Positions 26,550 through 34,170 of a stretch of DNA of 36,539 bases are shown here, piece after piece. The first letter of the stretch is position 1, and each line of letters begins with the position of its first letter. The DNA comes from Flavobacteriales bacterium (lineage in GTDB: Bacteria; Bacteroidota; Bacteroidia; Flavobacteriales; Flavobacteriaceae). A program made the translations under genes and the position numbers. The stretch covers positions 1 through 36,539 of the forward strand of contig JAMOVT010000098.1 of the NCBI GenBank assembly GCA_027061855.1, in the 5' to 3' direction. Below the pieces are notes generated by a model, which was given only the letters and a program-made list of their open reading frames with translations, was not told where the DNA came from and did not search any database.

Positions 26550-28904
26550 TTAAAATTTGATATTTATCCCGGCCAAAAAATTCCTGCCCGCCTGAGGAAA
26601 ATAGTAAGCTGTACTTCCCCACATATAGCCGTTAGAAACATATTGAGTGTCGAATAAATTGTTTATTTTGAGTTGCAATTGAACATTATCAAATAAATTT
26701 TTCCCTTTAATTTGGTAAGTAATCAATGCATTTTCGACAAAATAGGCATCCAATTTTGATTCGGGCGTGTTTTTATTATCCATATATTGCTCTCCTACAT
26801 ATTTTGAATATAATTTTATATTTAATTCTTTCACCGGTTTCCATTGAATGATTGCCGCTCCTACTATTTCAGGGGAATAAGTAAGATTGGTATCTCCATA
26901 AGAAACCGGAAGGCCGTTTTCTATCTCAAAATAATCTTTGTTTTTATTTTTACTCAGACTGATGTTTCCTGAGAATTGCCATTTCTCATTCAAGAGATAC
27001 CCTCCTTGAATTTCCATTCCTATACGGTAACTTTCTCCTACGTTTTTTCTTATGGGATTTCCTACATTATCGATTTGACCGGTTAAAACCAATTGGTCTT
27101 TGTAAAACATTCCGAAAGCGGTAGCTTCAAAATTTGTCTTTTCGGTTCTGTATTTCCAACCGGCTTCTATATCGTTTAATGTCTCGGATTTGGGTAAGGT
27201 TACCGGATTGTTTACATAATCGTCACGATTTGGCTCTCTATGTGTCTGAGCCAAAGAAATATAGGCTTGTTGATTGAAATTTATTTCATACATCAAACCG
27301 ATTTTCGGATTGACAAAAAACAAATCGTCTTTTATGTAAAAAGGCGAATTATAATCGAGGGTTCCGTCAATTGTATAGTTAATGTTTCTAAACTGTATAT
27401 CCGTATAAAGCTTTAAATCATCGGTAATATTATAAATACTTTTTGCAAAACCGCTTACTGTTTTTTTCTCTCCGGTATTTCTATAATATTCCTCATCTAT
27501 TTCACTGTCGGAAGCATACCTTGCCCAGATTATCCGTCCGAAATGTCTTCCGTCGTATTCATTTGCAGCAACTCCCAGAATCACTCGCATATCATCCGAA
27601 GTATAAGTAGTGGAAGCAATCAATCCGTAAAAATCGTTATCCAACCATTTTCTTCGGATAAGATCTGTTTTATCAATAACCACTCCATTAATTTGAATGG
27701 GAGTCAAGCCATAGTCGGCAAAATCCCTGTCTTGTTTGTATTGTTCATAATATCCCCTGCCGTAAGTATAGTGTGCTGTGAGGTTTAATTTTAGATTTTC
27801 CGCTACACGGTATTCATAATGCAATTGGCTATGATCTTGCTTGTAATGGTCAATTTCGTTATCATAAAAACCGATGATATTCCAATTAGCATCATAAATC
27901 GCCCCGGCATAATTAAAAGTGCGATTTGTTTCCAAGGTTTGTTTGTCCACTCCATACCAAGCTTGATAGGTTTCTTCTTCCCCCCCGAAAAAAATAGCTT
28001 TTAAAGTGTTTTTTTCATCTTTATAGGCTCCCGACAAAAAATAAGAAGACATATCCGAGCGGGCTCGATCTATATAGCCGTCAGATTTAATTTTGGAATA
28101 TCTTCCGGTGAATTCAAAATGATTATTTAGTAATCCGGTACTTCCTTTTATACTATATTTTTGCGTATTAAAAGATCCTGCCGATGCTTGTATTTGAGCA
28201 AACGGCTCTTTATTTATTTGATCTGTGGTTAAACTTATTGCCGCTCCAAAAGCACCGGTCCCGAATGTTGAAGTTCCCACTCCCCGCTGAATTTGGATAC
28301 TTTCGGTCGAGGCGGCAAAATCGGGAATATCCACCCAATACACTCCATGCGATTCCGGATCGTTTAATGGAACTCCATTCAGTGTCACATTGATTTGTTG
28401 CGGACTGATTCCTCTGATTCTAATTCCGGTATACCCCACACCTGCTCCCGCATCGGAAGTAGTGACTACACTAGGGGTGAAATCCAATAAATAAGGTATG
28501 TCTTGCCCTAAATTTTGTTCTTCAATATCCTTTTTTTTAATATCGGTATAAGTCACGGGCATATCTTTACTCGCTTTGACCGAATAGATCACTACTTCGT
28601 CCAGAGGAACGGTATCCGGATAAAGATAAATTTCGATATATGTATGTTTAGTTAAGTGAATTTTAGAACGATACACTTTGTAACCCGGCTCTGAAATCAG
28701 CAAAGTATAATTTCCTTTTTTTAATTCAAATTCGAAATAGGCATTTTCGTCGGTCTGCGTTTGAAGATTTTCCTCAATGATTTTAACCGTTATGCCTGAT
28801 AATAATTTTCCTTGATCGTCTTTAACCGTTCCGGCCAATTTGAAAGTTTGTGCATTGATTCCCATATATGTAAGAATCAATAGTGATACGAATAATTTTT
28901 TCAT
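26550..28904 (-). CDS. TonB-dependent receptor under TPP riboswitch control (probable thiamine-compound importer)
   Basis: A 784-residue outer-membrane receptor. Signal peptide 1-18; a carboxypeptidase-regulatory-like domain at about 20-105 (LAGTVKDDQGKLLSGITVKI); a plug at about 115-230 with GIRIRGISPQQINVTLNGVPL and GVGTSTFGTGAFGAAISLTT; then a 22-strand-type barrel ending in the aromatic signature AGINIKF. The leader carries a complete THI-box riboswitch, so the substrate is probably thiamine, its phosphate or a precursor. Rodionov and colleagues (2002) predicted such THI-regulated receptors (Omr1) in this phylum. No PnuT or thiamine pyrophosphokinase is adjacent: the gene is closed by a hairpin. 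Substrate is inferred from regulation, not from residues. Confidence 0.9.
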   Translation of the reverse strand: MKKLFVSLLILTYMGINAQTFKLAGTVKDDQGKLLSGITVKIIEENLQTQTDENAYFEFELKKGNYTLLISEPGYKVYRSKIHLTKHTYIEIYLYPDTVPLDEVVIYSVKASKDMPVTYTDIKKKDIEEQNLGQDIPYLLDFTPSVVTTSDAGAGVGYTGIRIRGISPQQINVTLNGVPLNDPESHGVYWVDIPDFAASTESIQIQRGVGTSTFGTGAFGAAISLTTDQINKEPFAQIQASAGSFNTQKYSIKGSTGLLNNHFEFTGRYSKIKSDGYIDRARSDMSSYFLSGAYKDEKNTLKAIFFGGEEETYQAWYGVDKQTLETNRTFNYAGAIYDANWNIIGFYDNEIDHYKQDHSQLHYEYRVAENLKLNLTAHYTYGRGYYEQYKQDRDFADYGLTPIQINGVVIDKTDLIRRKWLDNDFYGLIASTTYTSDDMRVILGVAANEYDGRHFGRIIWARYASDSEIDEEYYRNTGEKKTVSGFAKSIYNITDDLKLYTDIQFRNINYTIDGTLDYNSPFYIKDDLFFVNPKIGLMYEINFNQQAYISLAQTHREPNRDDYVNNPVTLPKSETLNDIEAGWKYRTEKTNFEATAFGMFYKDQLVLTGQIDNVGNPIRKNVGESYRIGMEIQGGYLLNEKWQFSGNISLSKNKNKDYFEIENGLPVSYGDTNLTYSPEIVGAAIIQWKPVKELNIKLYSKYVGEQYMDNKNTPESKLDAYFVENALITYQIKGKNLFDNVQLQLKINNLFDTQYVSNGYMWGSTAYYFPQAGRNFLAGINIKF

Positions 28905-28950
28905 TGTTTTTAGTTTTTTATGTGATTAAATACTACATAAAAACAATGGG
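28902..28950 (-). promoter_or_regulatory. Start-codon sequestering hairpin (riboswitch expression platform)
   Basis: Positions 28902-28912, which include the receptor ATG, are an exact 11-base inverted copy of 28938-28948. On the mRNA, CATTGTTTTTA would pair with TAAAAACAATG and bury the start. The same upstream arm has a second partner in the aptamer 5' strand and a third at 28915-28923, so the pairings exclude each other. Confidence 0.65.
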
Positions 28951-28960
28951 TAGGTTGAGA

Positions 28961-29045
28961 TAAACGTCCCTAAACAGCATTACCTGTTCCAGGTTCTACG
29001 GGTATGATCTCAGCTCGTAATTTTTTAGAGCACCCCTGTTTTTAT
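28961..29045 (-). ncRNA. TPP (THI-box) riboswitch aptamer
   Basis: On the minus strand the conserved core appears in order: GGGGTGC (29030-29036), the pyrimidine-sensing CTGAGA (29008-29013) followed by TCATACCC, GAACCTG (28990-28996), GGTAATGC (28977-28984) and AGGGA (28967-28971). AAAC and GTTT at the ends can close P1. It binds thiamine diphosphate and normally switches the downstream gene off. The next gene is the TonB-dependent receptor. Confidence 0.96.
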
Positions 29046-29051
29046 TTAGGG

Positions 29052-29080
29052 CAAAGGTAAAGAGTTTTTTAAAATAACAA
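29052..29080 (-). promoter_or_regulatory. Promoter of the riboswitch-receptor transcript
   Basis: TTG (29078-29080) and TACCTTTG (29052-29059) on the minus strand are 18 bases apart, a strong match to the Bacteroidota consensus. RNA should start near 29045, almost exactly at the first bases of the riboswitch P1 strand. Confidence 0.85.
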
Positions 29081-29096
29081 TGAAAAAAAGAAAAAA

Positions 29097-30449
29097 TTAT
29101 TCTTCGTCCGGCGGAGGTAATTGTTTCTTGGCTTTGGCTCCCAATTTTTTTAATTTTTCTACCTGCCCCAAAAGATTTCCTCTTCCGGATTGCAATTTTT
29201 TAATGGCATTGTGATAACTTTCTTGTGCACTGCTTAAACGTATGCCGACGGTTCGTAAATCTTCAAGCAATCCGTGAAATTTATCATATAATTTACCGGC
29301 TTGATCCGCTATCTCTACGGCATTACGGGTTTGTCGCTCGTTAGTCCACATATTATCTACAATTTTTAAAGTAGCCAATAAAGTGGAAGGGGTGACCATC
29401 ACAATATTAAATTTAAAGGCATAATTATACAATCCCGGATCTTCTTTTAAGGCCAATGAAAAAGCGGTTTCAATGGGAATAAACATCAATATAAATTCCG
29501 GACTTTCTCCTTTGAGCAAATCCTCATAATTTTTCTTTTGCAGTCCGTCTATATGTTGTTTTATAGAACGTACATGATCTTTTAAAGCTGCTTTTGCCGT
29601 TTGTTCATCTTCTGCATTTACATATTTCTCATAAGCGGTTAAGGAAACTTTGGCATCGATAATCATCTTTTTGTTATTAGGCAATTGGATCACAACATCG
29701 GGTTGATATCTTGTTTGTTTACCCTCTTTTTCTACTGTAAAATTTTGTTGAGTAAAATATTCCCGTCCTTTTTCCAATCCCGATTTTTCAAGTAAATTAT
29801 TGAGGATGGTTTCTCCCCAGATGCCCTGCGTCTTGCTCTCCCCTTTCAGGGCTTTGGTCAGGTTTAAAGCTTCCTGGCTAAGTTGCTGATTGAGTTCTTT
29901 CAATTGTTTCAACTGTTCATATAAAGCCTCATGCCTCCCGTGACTATGTTTTTCGGTTTCTTCTACTTTTGATTTGAATTCTTTGATGGCCTTGGTAAAC
30001 GGATTCAGTATCGTATCCAAACTTTCCTTATTCTGACGAGTAAATTTCTCCGCTTTTTCATCCAGAATTTTCTGCGCCAAATTTTCAAATTCCTGTTTGA
30101 ATTTTTCTTCTTTTTCCTTGAAATGGGCTTGCTCCATTTCCCATTTCTTATTCCAATATTTCAGCTCTTGTTCTTTGGCCGTTAATTCTTGAAGCAATTG
30201 ATTTTTTTCTTTATCAAAAATTTCTTTGAATTGACTCTTTTCTTCCAATAAACGTTTCTCCCACTCCAATCTTTCTCTTTCAATTTCGGATTCTATTTGT
30301 TGTTTTTCATTTCCCAATCGAGCAATATCGTCTTTGAAAGACAGAATTTTTATCTGATTTTTCTGATTACTCCATAAAAAACCGATAATCAAACCAAGGA
30401 TTAAACCGGCCAAAACAGATAATATAATAATCATTGTCTGATCCATCAT
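29097..30449 (-). CDS. rmuC: RmuC-family DNA recombination protein
   Basis: A 450-residue RmuC. An N-terminal membrane helix (about 6-26, glycine-zipper GLILGLIIGFLW) leads into a long Glu/Lys/Gln-rich coiled coil (about 30-165), then the RmuC domain with a PD-(D/E)XK-like core: GIWGETILNNLLEKSGLEKGREY, YQPDVVIQLPNNKKMIIDAKVSL and FILMFIPIETAFSLAL. RmuC proteins limit inversions at short repeats and some act in phage defence; the nuclease role is proposed from fold. ATGs at 30449 and 30446 are both possible. The stop of a small membrane ORF lies 2 bases upstream, so the two are probably translated together. Confidence 0.93.
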   Translation of the reverse strand: MMDQTMIIILSVLAGLILGLIIGFLWSNQKNQIKILSFKDDIARLGNEKQQIESEIERERLEWEKRLLEEKSQFKEIFDKEKNQLLQELTAKEQELKYWNKKWEMEQAHFKEKEEKFKQEFENLAQKILDEKAEKFTRQNKESLDTILNPFTKAIKEFKSKVEETEKHSHGRHEALYEQLKQLKELNQQLSQEALNLTKALKGESKTQGIWGETILNNLLEKSGLEKGREYFTQQNFTVEKEGKQTRYQPDVVIQLPNNKKMIIDAKVSLTAYEKYVNAEDEQTAKAALKDHVRSIKQHIDGLQKKNYEDLLKGESPEFILMFIPIETAFSLALKEDPGLYNYAFKFNIVMVTPSTLLATLKIVDNMWTNERQTRNAVEIADQAGKLYDKFHGLLEDLRTVGIRLSSAQESYHNAIKKLQSGRGNLLGQVEKLKKLGAKAKKQLPPPDEE

Positions 30450-30451
30450 CT

Positions 30452-30610
30452 CTATATCGATTTTTTATTTCTTTTTTTCAATCGCTTTATTTCGTCTTTT
30501 AATCTTTTGTTTTCCTTGTTCATCTGTCCGCTAAACCACATATAACCGGCAAAAAACCCGGTCAATAAACCGATCAAAAGAGCCAAAATAAAAAATAACT
30601 GTTCGTTCAT
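30452..30610 (-). CDS. Small membrane protein (52 aa) upstream of rmuC
   Basis: A 52-codon ORF with one N-terminal membrane helix (LALLIGLLTGFFAGYMW) and a very basic, helical tail (KRLKDEIKRLKKRNKK). It starts with ATG just below a plausible promoter and ends 2 bases before rmuC. Aligned without gaps and offset by one residue, its first 44 residues resemble the RmuC N-terminus: the three zipper glycines, the Trp after the helix and a KD-x-I-x-RL patch coincide. It may be a partial duplicate or a membrane partner of RmuC. Function unknown. A chance resemblance is possible because the region is low complexity. Confidence 0.72.
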   Translation of the reverse strand: MNEQLFFILALLIGLLTGFFAGYMWFSGQMNKENKRLKDEIKRLKKRNKKSI

Positions 30611-30624
30611 AATAGAAGTTTACC

Positions 30625-30650
30625 CAAAAATAATCAAAAAAGAGAAACAA
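30625..30650 (-). promoter_or_regulatory. Candidate promoter of the small ORF-rmuC operon
   Basis: TATTTTTG (30625-30632) on the minus strand with TTG (30648-30650) 15 bases upstream. The spacing is slightly short. The position, in the 57-base gap before the small ORF, supports real transcription of that ORF. Confidence 0.45.
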
Positions 30651-30667
30651 AAGAGATTTCCCCCGGA

Positions 30668-31444
30668 TTAAAAATCAGCTTCTTCTTTTTCTTTATTTTG
30701 TATAATTTTATACAATACTATACTTCCGGCTATTACCCCTAAAAAAGCCACCAGTGCCTCCCCAAACCCTGTCCAATATAGTTCATATTCTCCAAACATT
30801 TGGCGTATTTGCGGCAAATCGTTAAGATGAATCATAAGAAAATATATAAGCCCCAAGCCAATGGCCAAACCGGGATGGTTTCTAACAAATTCAACGGATT
30901 GTTTATAGCTCATACGTTGATTTTCCATGGCATAATCCAGTAAGGTAAAACCAAAGAAATAAGACGTAACAAGCATATTCAGCACCCAGGCAAAAACAGT
31001 GATAATTTTATAGTCCGGCAAAATAAAAACTAATAAAGCCAAACCCATTAGAAACAGATATTCAAAAATTAAATTTCGTATGGTGATTTTGATTCCGCGT
31101 ATGATGTCCTTTATTAATTGAAGAAATGGAAAACGATAGACTGTTCCCGAAAGTTTATGAAAAATCTCCTCCGAAACCATAGAAAAAACAGGAGACAATA
31201 TCAGTAATAATACAAAACCTGAAAGAGAGGACATCATAAAAATGAAATCCCGTTCATATTCTTCCAATTTAAAATAAGGAAAATAAGGCATTAATATTTT
31301 AAAAAAACTATCTGTTATATAAACCGGAAATGAAAATACAATAATCAAAAAAATAAGTAAAAGCACATATTTCCATAAAGAAAACAAATATTTGAAACTT
31401 TTCAAATAAGCATAAACAGATAAAAGAATATTTTTTATAAACAT
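30668..31444 (-). CDS. EI24/CysZ-like integral membrane protein
   Basis: A 258-residue protein with about six hydrophobic segments. The family cues are LSPVFSMVSEEIFHKL in the first half and, near the end, FGFTLLDYAMENQRMSYKQSVEFVRNHPGLAIGLG, the typical EI24/CysZ re-entrant region. CysZ transports sulfate in some bacteria, but members in Bacteroidota lack a proven substrate and no cysteine-pathway gene is adjacent. A TATTTTTG box (31464-31471) lies 20 bases before the ATG. Divergent from the second TonB-dependent receptor. Confidence 0.82.
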   Translation of the reverse strand: MFIKNILLSVYAYLKSFKYLFSLWKYVLLLIFLIIVFSFPVYITDSFFKILMPYFPYFKLEEYERDFIFMMSSLSGFVLLLILSPVFSMVSEEIFHKLSGTVYRFPFLQLIKDIIRGIKITIRNLIFEYLFLMGLALLVFILPDYKIITVFAWVLNMLVTSYFFGFTLLDYAMENQRMSYKQSVEFVRNHPGLAIGLGLIYFLMIHLNDLPQIRQMFGEYELYWTGFGEALVAFLGVIAGSIVLYKIIQNKEKEEADF

Positions 31445-31511
31445 TATTGATAAAAAATTTAATCAAAAATAAGCAGTTTTATTTTATCTTGCGTCACCAA
31501 AAAACCGAAGA

Positions 31512-33485
31512 ATGAAAAAAATAGTTTTATTGTTTTTTTTACAAATAATAATTGTCAATGCACAGGATTTTGAATCGAAGGAAGCTTTGGATTCTATCAC
31601 AATTTCAGGATACGGAAAAAATATCTCTATCGCAGAAATTCCCAAGACCATAACTATACTCACCGCCCAAGACATAAAGCAAAAAAACATAGAAAATTTA
31701 GATGATTTATTAGAAGAAATTGCCGGTATAGATATCCGTACAAGAGGAGACAAAGGTGTGCAATCGGATATAAGCATTCGCGGAGGAAATTTTGATCAGG
31801 TATTAATACTGCTAAATGGTATTCCTTTTAATAATCCGCAAACCGGGCATCATACCTTGGATCTTCCGGTAGATGTCAGTATGATCGAAAAAATAGAAAT
31901 ATTAGAAGGTGCTTCCGGGCAATCTTTTGGAGTAAATGCATATAGTGGAGCCATCAATATAATCACCAAAAATCCGCAGACAAATCAAGCGGAAACAGGA
32001 ATAAAAATCGGGCAATACGGTTATTTAAAAACCGATTGGAACATAAGACATACCAATGATAAAATTTCTGTTTTCAACGGATTAACTTATCAACGTTCCA
32101 ATGGTTATTTAACCAAGGATTCTATTAACAACACCGATTTTTTCAGCATAAAAGATTTCTTAAACATCAAAATAGAAACCAAAAACCATCCGGTAAATAT
32201 TCAGCTGGGCTATCATCAAAAAGATTTTGGTGCAAATAGTTTTTATACTTCAAAATATCCCTGGCAATATGAAAAAACAAAAGGCTTTTCAGGAAGTATT
32301 TCTAAAAAAATCGGCAAGAAAATCCTGTGGAAACCTTATCTCCTTTACCGGTTACATTTTGACGAATTCCAACTTTTCCGGGAAAGTGTTTATAAATATC
32401 GCGACGGTTATTATATCTCGAATCAAGACACTGCTCAATATGCCCCCGGTTTTTATTACAGAGGACCAAATTATCATAAAACTCAAAATATAGCGGGAGG
32501 AATAAAAACCGGTTTTCAATCGAAATACGGTAAAACCAATCTACATTTGATGTTAAAAAACGAAGAGATATGGAGCAATGTATTAGGAAAACCTCTGGAT
32601 ATGCCTATTGAAAAAAAGGATGGAAGAATATATACAAAATACGACCAAAGATTTTATACTTCTATTATTGTAAATCAAGTAAAAAAATGGGAAAATTACC
32701 AAGTAGGGGCAGGAATAAATTTTTTATATAATAGTCAATACAAACTCTATTCGTCCGGTGGTATATTTATCAACCATACCGGCAATAAATGGACGAAATA
32801 CCTCAGTATAAACTCAGCTGTGCGTTTACCTACATTCACGGATTTGTATTATGAAGGACCTTCAAACACCGGAAATCCTGATCTCAAACCCGAACAATCT
32901 GTCACATATGAAACCGGAATTAAATATAAAAACCCGGGATTTTCAAGTAATTTGTCTCTTTTTTATCGCCAAGGAATCAATACGATTGATTGGATCAAAA
33001 CAGACCCGCAGGAAAAATGGCATACCGAAAACTTAACCAACCTGAATACGTACGGAATGGAATTTTCAGCCGGAAAAAAATTCAAACCGGAATATTTTGT
33101 CAAAAAAATAGCTTTTTCTTATGCCTATTTGGATATGAATAAAGAAGAAAACGAAAATTTAATCTCAAAATACGCCTTAGATTATCTCAAACACAAATTT
33201 ACGGGAGAAATAATTCATAAATTTTTCTATGGCATGGAAACTTCTTGGCAATTAATTTATAAGCAACGTGAAGGACAATACTTGGACTATATCAATCAAG
33301 AATATCAATTATTTGACTACAAACCCTATTTTTTAACTCATCTCAAAATGAGCAAAGTTTATAATCATACAAGCTTTGAATTAAAAATAGAAAACCTGTT
33401 TGATATAGAATACAGGGACTTATCTTATATCAAAATGCCCGGACGCTGGATCATCTTTGGAATTACCTATCATTTTGATAAATAA
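31512..33485 (+). CDS. TonB-dependent outer-membrane receptor (BtuB-like, substrate unknown)
   Basis: A 657-residue receptor, compact like the BtuB/vitamin and siderophore group. Signal peptide of about 17 residues (VNA before Q); a TonB-box-like start (DSITISGYGK); a plug with NLDDLLEEIAGIDIRTRG, DISIRGGNFDQVLILLNGIPF and ILEGASGQSFGVNAYSGAINIITKNP; then a barrel with TDLYYEGPSNTGNPDLKPEQSVTYE and FELKIENLFDIEYRDLSYIKMPGRW. It lacks the N-terminal regulatory-like domain of the thiamine receptor. The leader is too short for a cobalamin riboswitch. The terminal residues YHFDK place the aromatic third from the end. Confidence 0.9.
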   Translation: MKKIVLLFFLQIIIVNAQDFESKEALDSITISGYGKNISIAEIPKTITILTAQDIKQKNIENLDDLLEEIAGIDIRTRGDKGVQSDISIRGGNFDQVLILLNGIPFNNPQTGHHTLDLPVDVSMIEKIEILEGASGQSFGVNAYSGAINIITKNPQTNQAETGIKIGQYGYLKTDWNIRHTNDKISVFNGLTYQRSNGYLTKDSINNTDFFSIKDFLNIKIETKNHPVNIQLGYHQKDFGANSFYTSKYPWQYEKTKGFSGSISKKIGKKILWKPYLLYRLHFDEFQLFRESVYKYRDGYYISNQDTAQYAPGFYYRGPNYHKTQNIAGGIKTGFQSKYGKTNLHLMLKNEEIWSNVLGKPLDMPIEKKDGRIYTKYDQRFYTSIIVNQVKKWENYQVGAGINFLYNSQYKLYSSGGIFINHTGNKWTKYLSINSAVRLPTFTDLYYEGPSNTGNPDLKPEQSVTYETGIKYKNPGFSSNLSLFYRQGINTIDWIKTDPQEKWHTENLTNLNTYGMEFSAGKKFKPEYFVKKIAFSYAYLDMNKEENENLISKYALDYLKHKFTGEIIHKFFYGMETSWQLIYKQREGQYLDYINQEYQLFDYKPYFLTHLKMSKVYNHTSFELKIENLFDIEYRDLSYIKMPGRWIIFGITYHFDK

Positions 33486-33489
33486 ATTT

Positions 33490-34065
33490 TTAGGCCTCCG
33501 GATTTCCTCCGAGTACTTTCACAAATTCCCTTATCCAAGCGGGATGTGCCGGCCAAGCGGGAGCGGTAACCAAATTTCCATCCACAAAAGCGGCATCTAC
33601 CGGAATATTTTGAAATTCCCCGCCGGCCAGGTTTACTTCCGGACCTACGGCATAATAAGCAGCTGCTTTACGTCCTTTTAATACGCCAGCTGCCGAGAGT
33701 ATTTGGGGACCGTGACAAATAGCTGCAACGGGTTTATTTTTAGCAAAAAAATCCCGTGTGATTTCAAGTACCCGTTCATTGAGTCGTAAATATTCGGGAG
33801 CTCTGCCTCCGGCTATTACGAGTCCGGCGTAATCTTCGGGATTGACTTTGTCAAAATCATAATTAATCGTAAAGTTATGCCCCGGTTTCTCGGAATAAGT
33901 TTGGTCTCCTTCAAAATCATGAATCGCTGTTTTTACCGTTTCTCCCGCTTTTTTATCCGGGCAAACGGCATGTACTTCATATCCCAACATTTGTAACATT
34001 TGGAAGGGCACCATGGTTTCATAGTCTTCGGCAAAATCGCCAGTGAATAAAAGAATTTTTTTCAT
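33490..34065 (-). CDS. DJ-1/PfpI family protein
   Basis: A 191-residue class I glutamine-amidotransferase-like protein. It begins [22 protein letters not shown], with the family Glu in AEDYE, and carries the nucleophile elbow [19 protein letters not shown] with the catalytic Cys, plus [13 protein letters not shown]. Members act as proteases, glyoxalases, deglycases or chaperones; the activity here is not determined. The frame extends to an ATG at 34113, but that lies at the edge of a terminator stem, so the ATG at 34065 is preferred. It is convergent with the second receptor, 4 bases apart. Confidence 0.9.
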   Translation of the reverse strand: MKKILLFTGDFAEDYETMVPFQMLQMLGYEVHAVCPDKKAGETVKTAIHDFEGDQTYSEKPGHNFTINYDFDKVNPEDYAGLVIAGGRAPEYLRLNERVLEITRDFFAKNKPVAAICHGPQILSAAGVLKGRKAAAYYAVGPEVNLAGGEFQNIPVDAAFVDGNLVTAPAWPAHPAWIREFVKVLGGNPEA

Positions 34066-34113
34066 AGCAGTATATTTTAATGATAAATAATTTGTAATCA
34101 GTGTAATATACAA

Positions 34114-34143
34114 AAAAAGCGGCTTGTTTCCAAGCCGCTTTTT
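34114..34143 (-). terminator. Terminator of the third TonB-dependent receptor gene
   Basis: Perfect 13-base arms (34114-34126 and 34131-34143) with a 4-base loop. The stem is GC-rich (GCGGCTTG) inside A and T runs, so an intrinsic terminator with a T tract results on the minus strand. It lies 28 bases past the receptor stop. Confidence 0.9.
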
Positions 34144-34170
34144 CGATTAAACATTAAGACAAATAATATA

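Noticed and set aside
31445-31511. Cobalamin riboswitch before the BtuB-like receptor
   Set aside because: The gap is only 67 bases and lacks the B12-box sequence GCCACTG.
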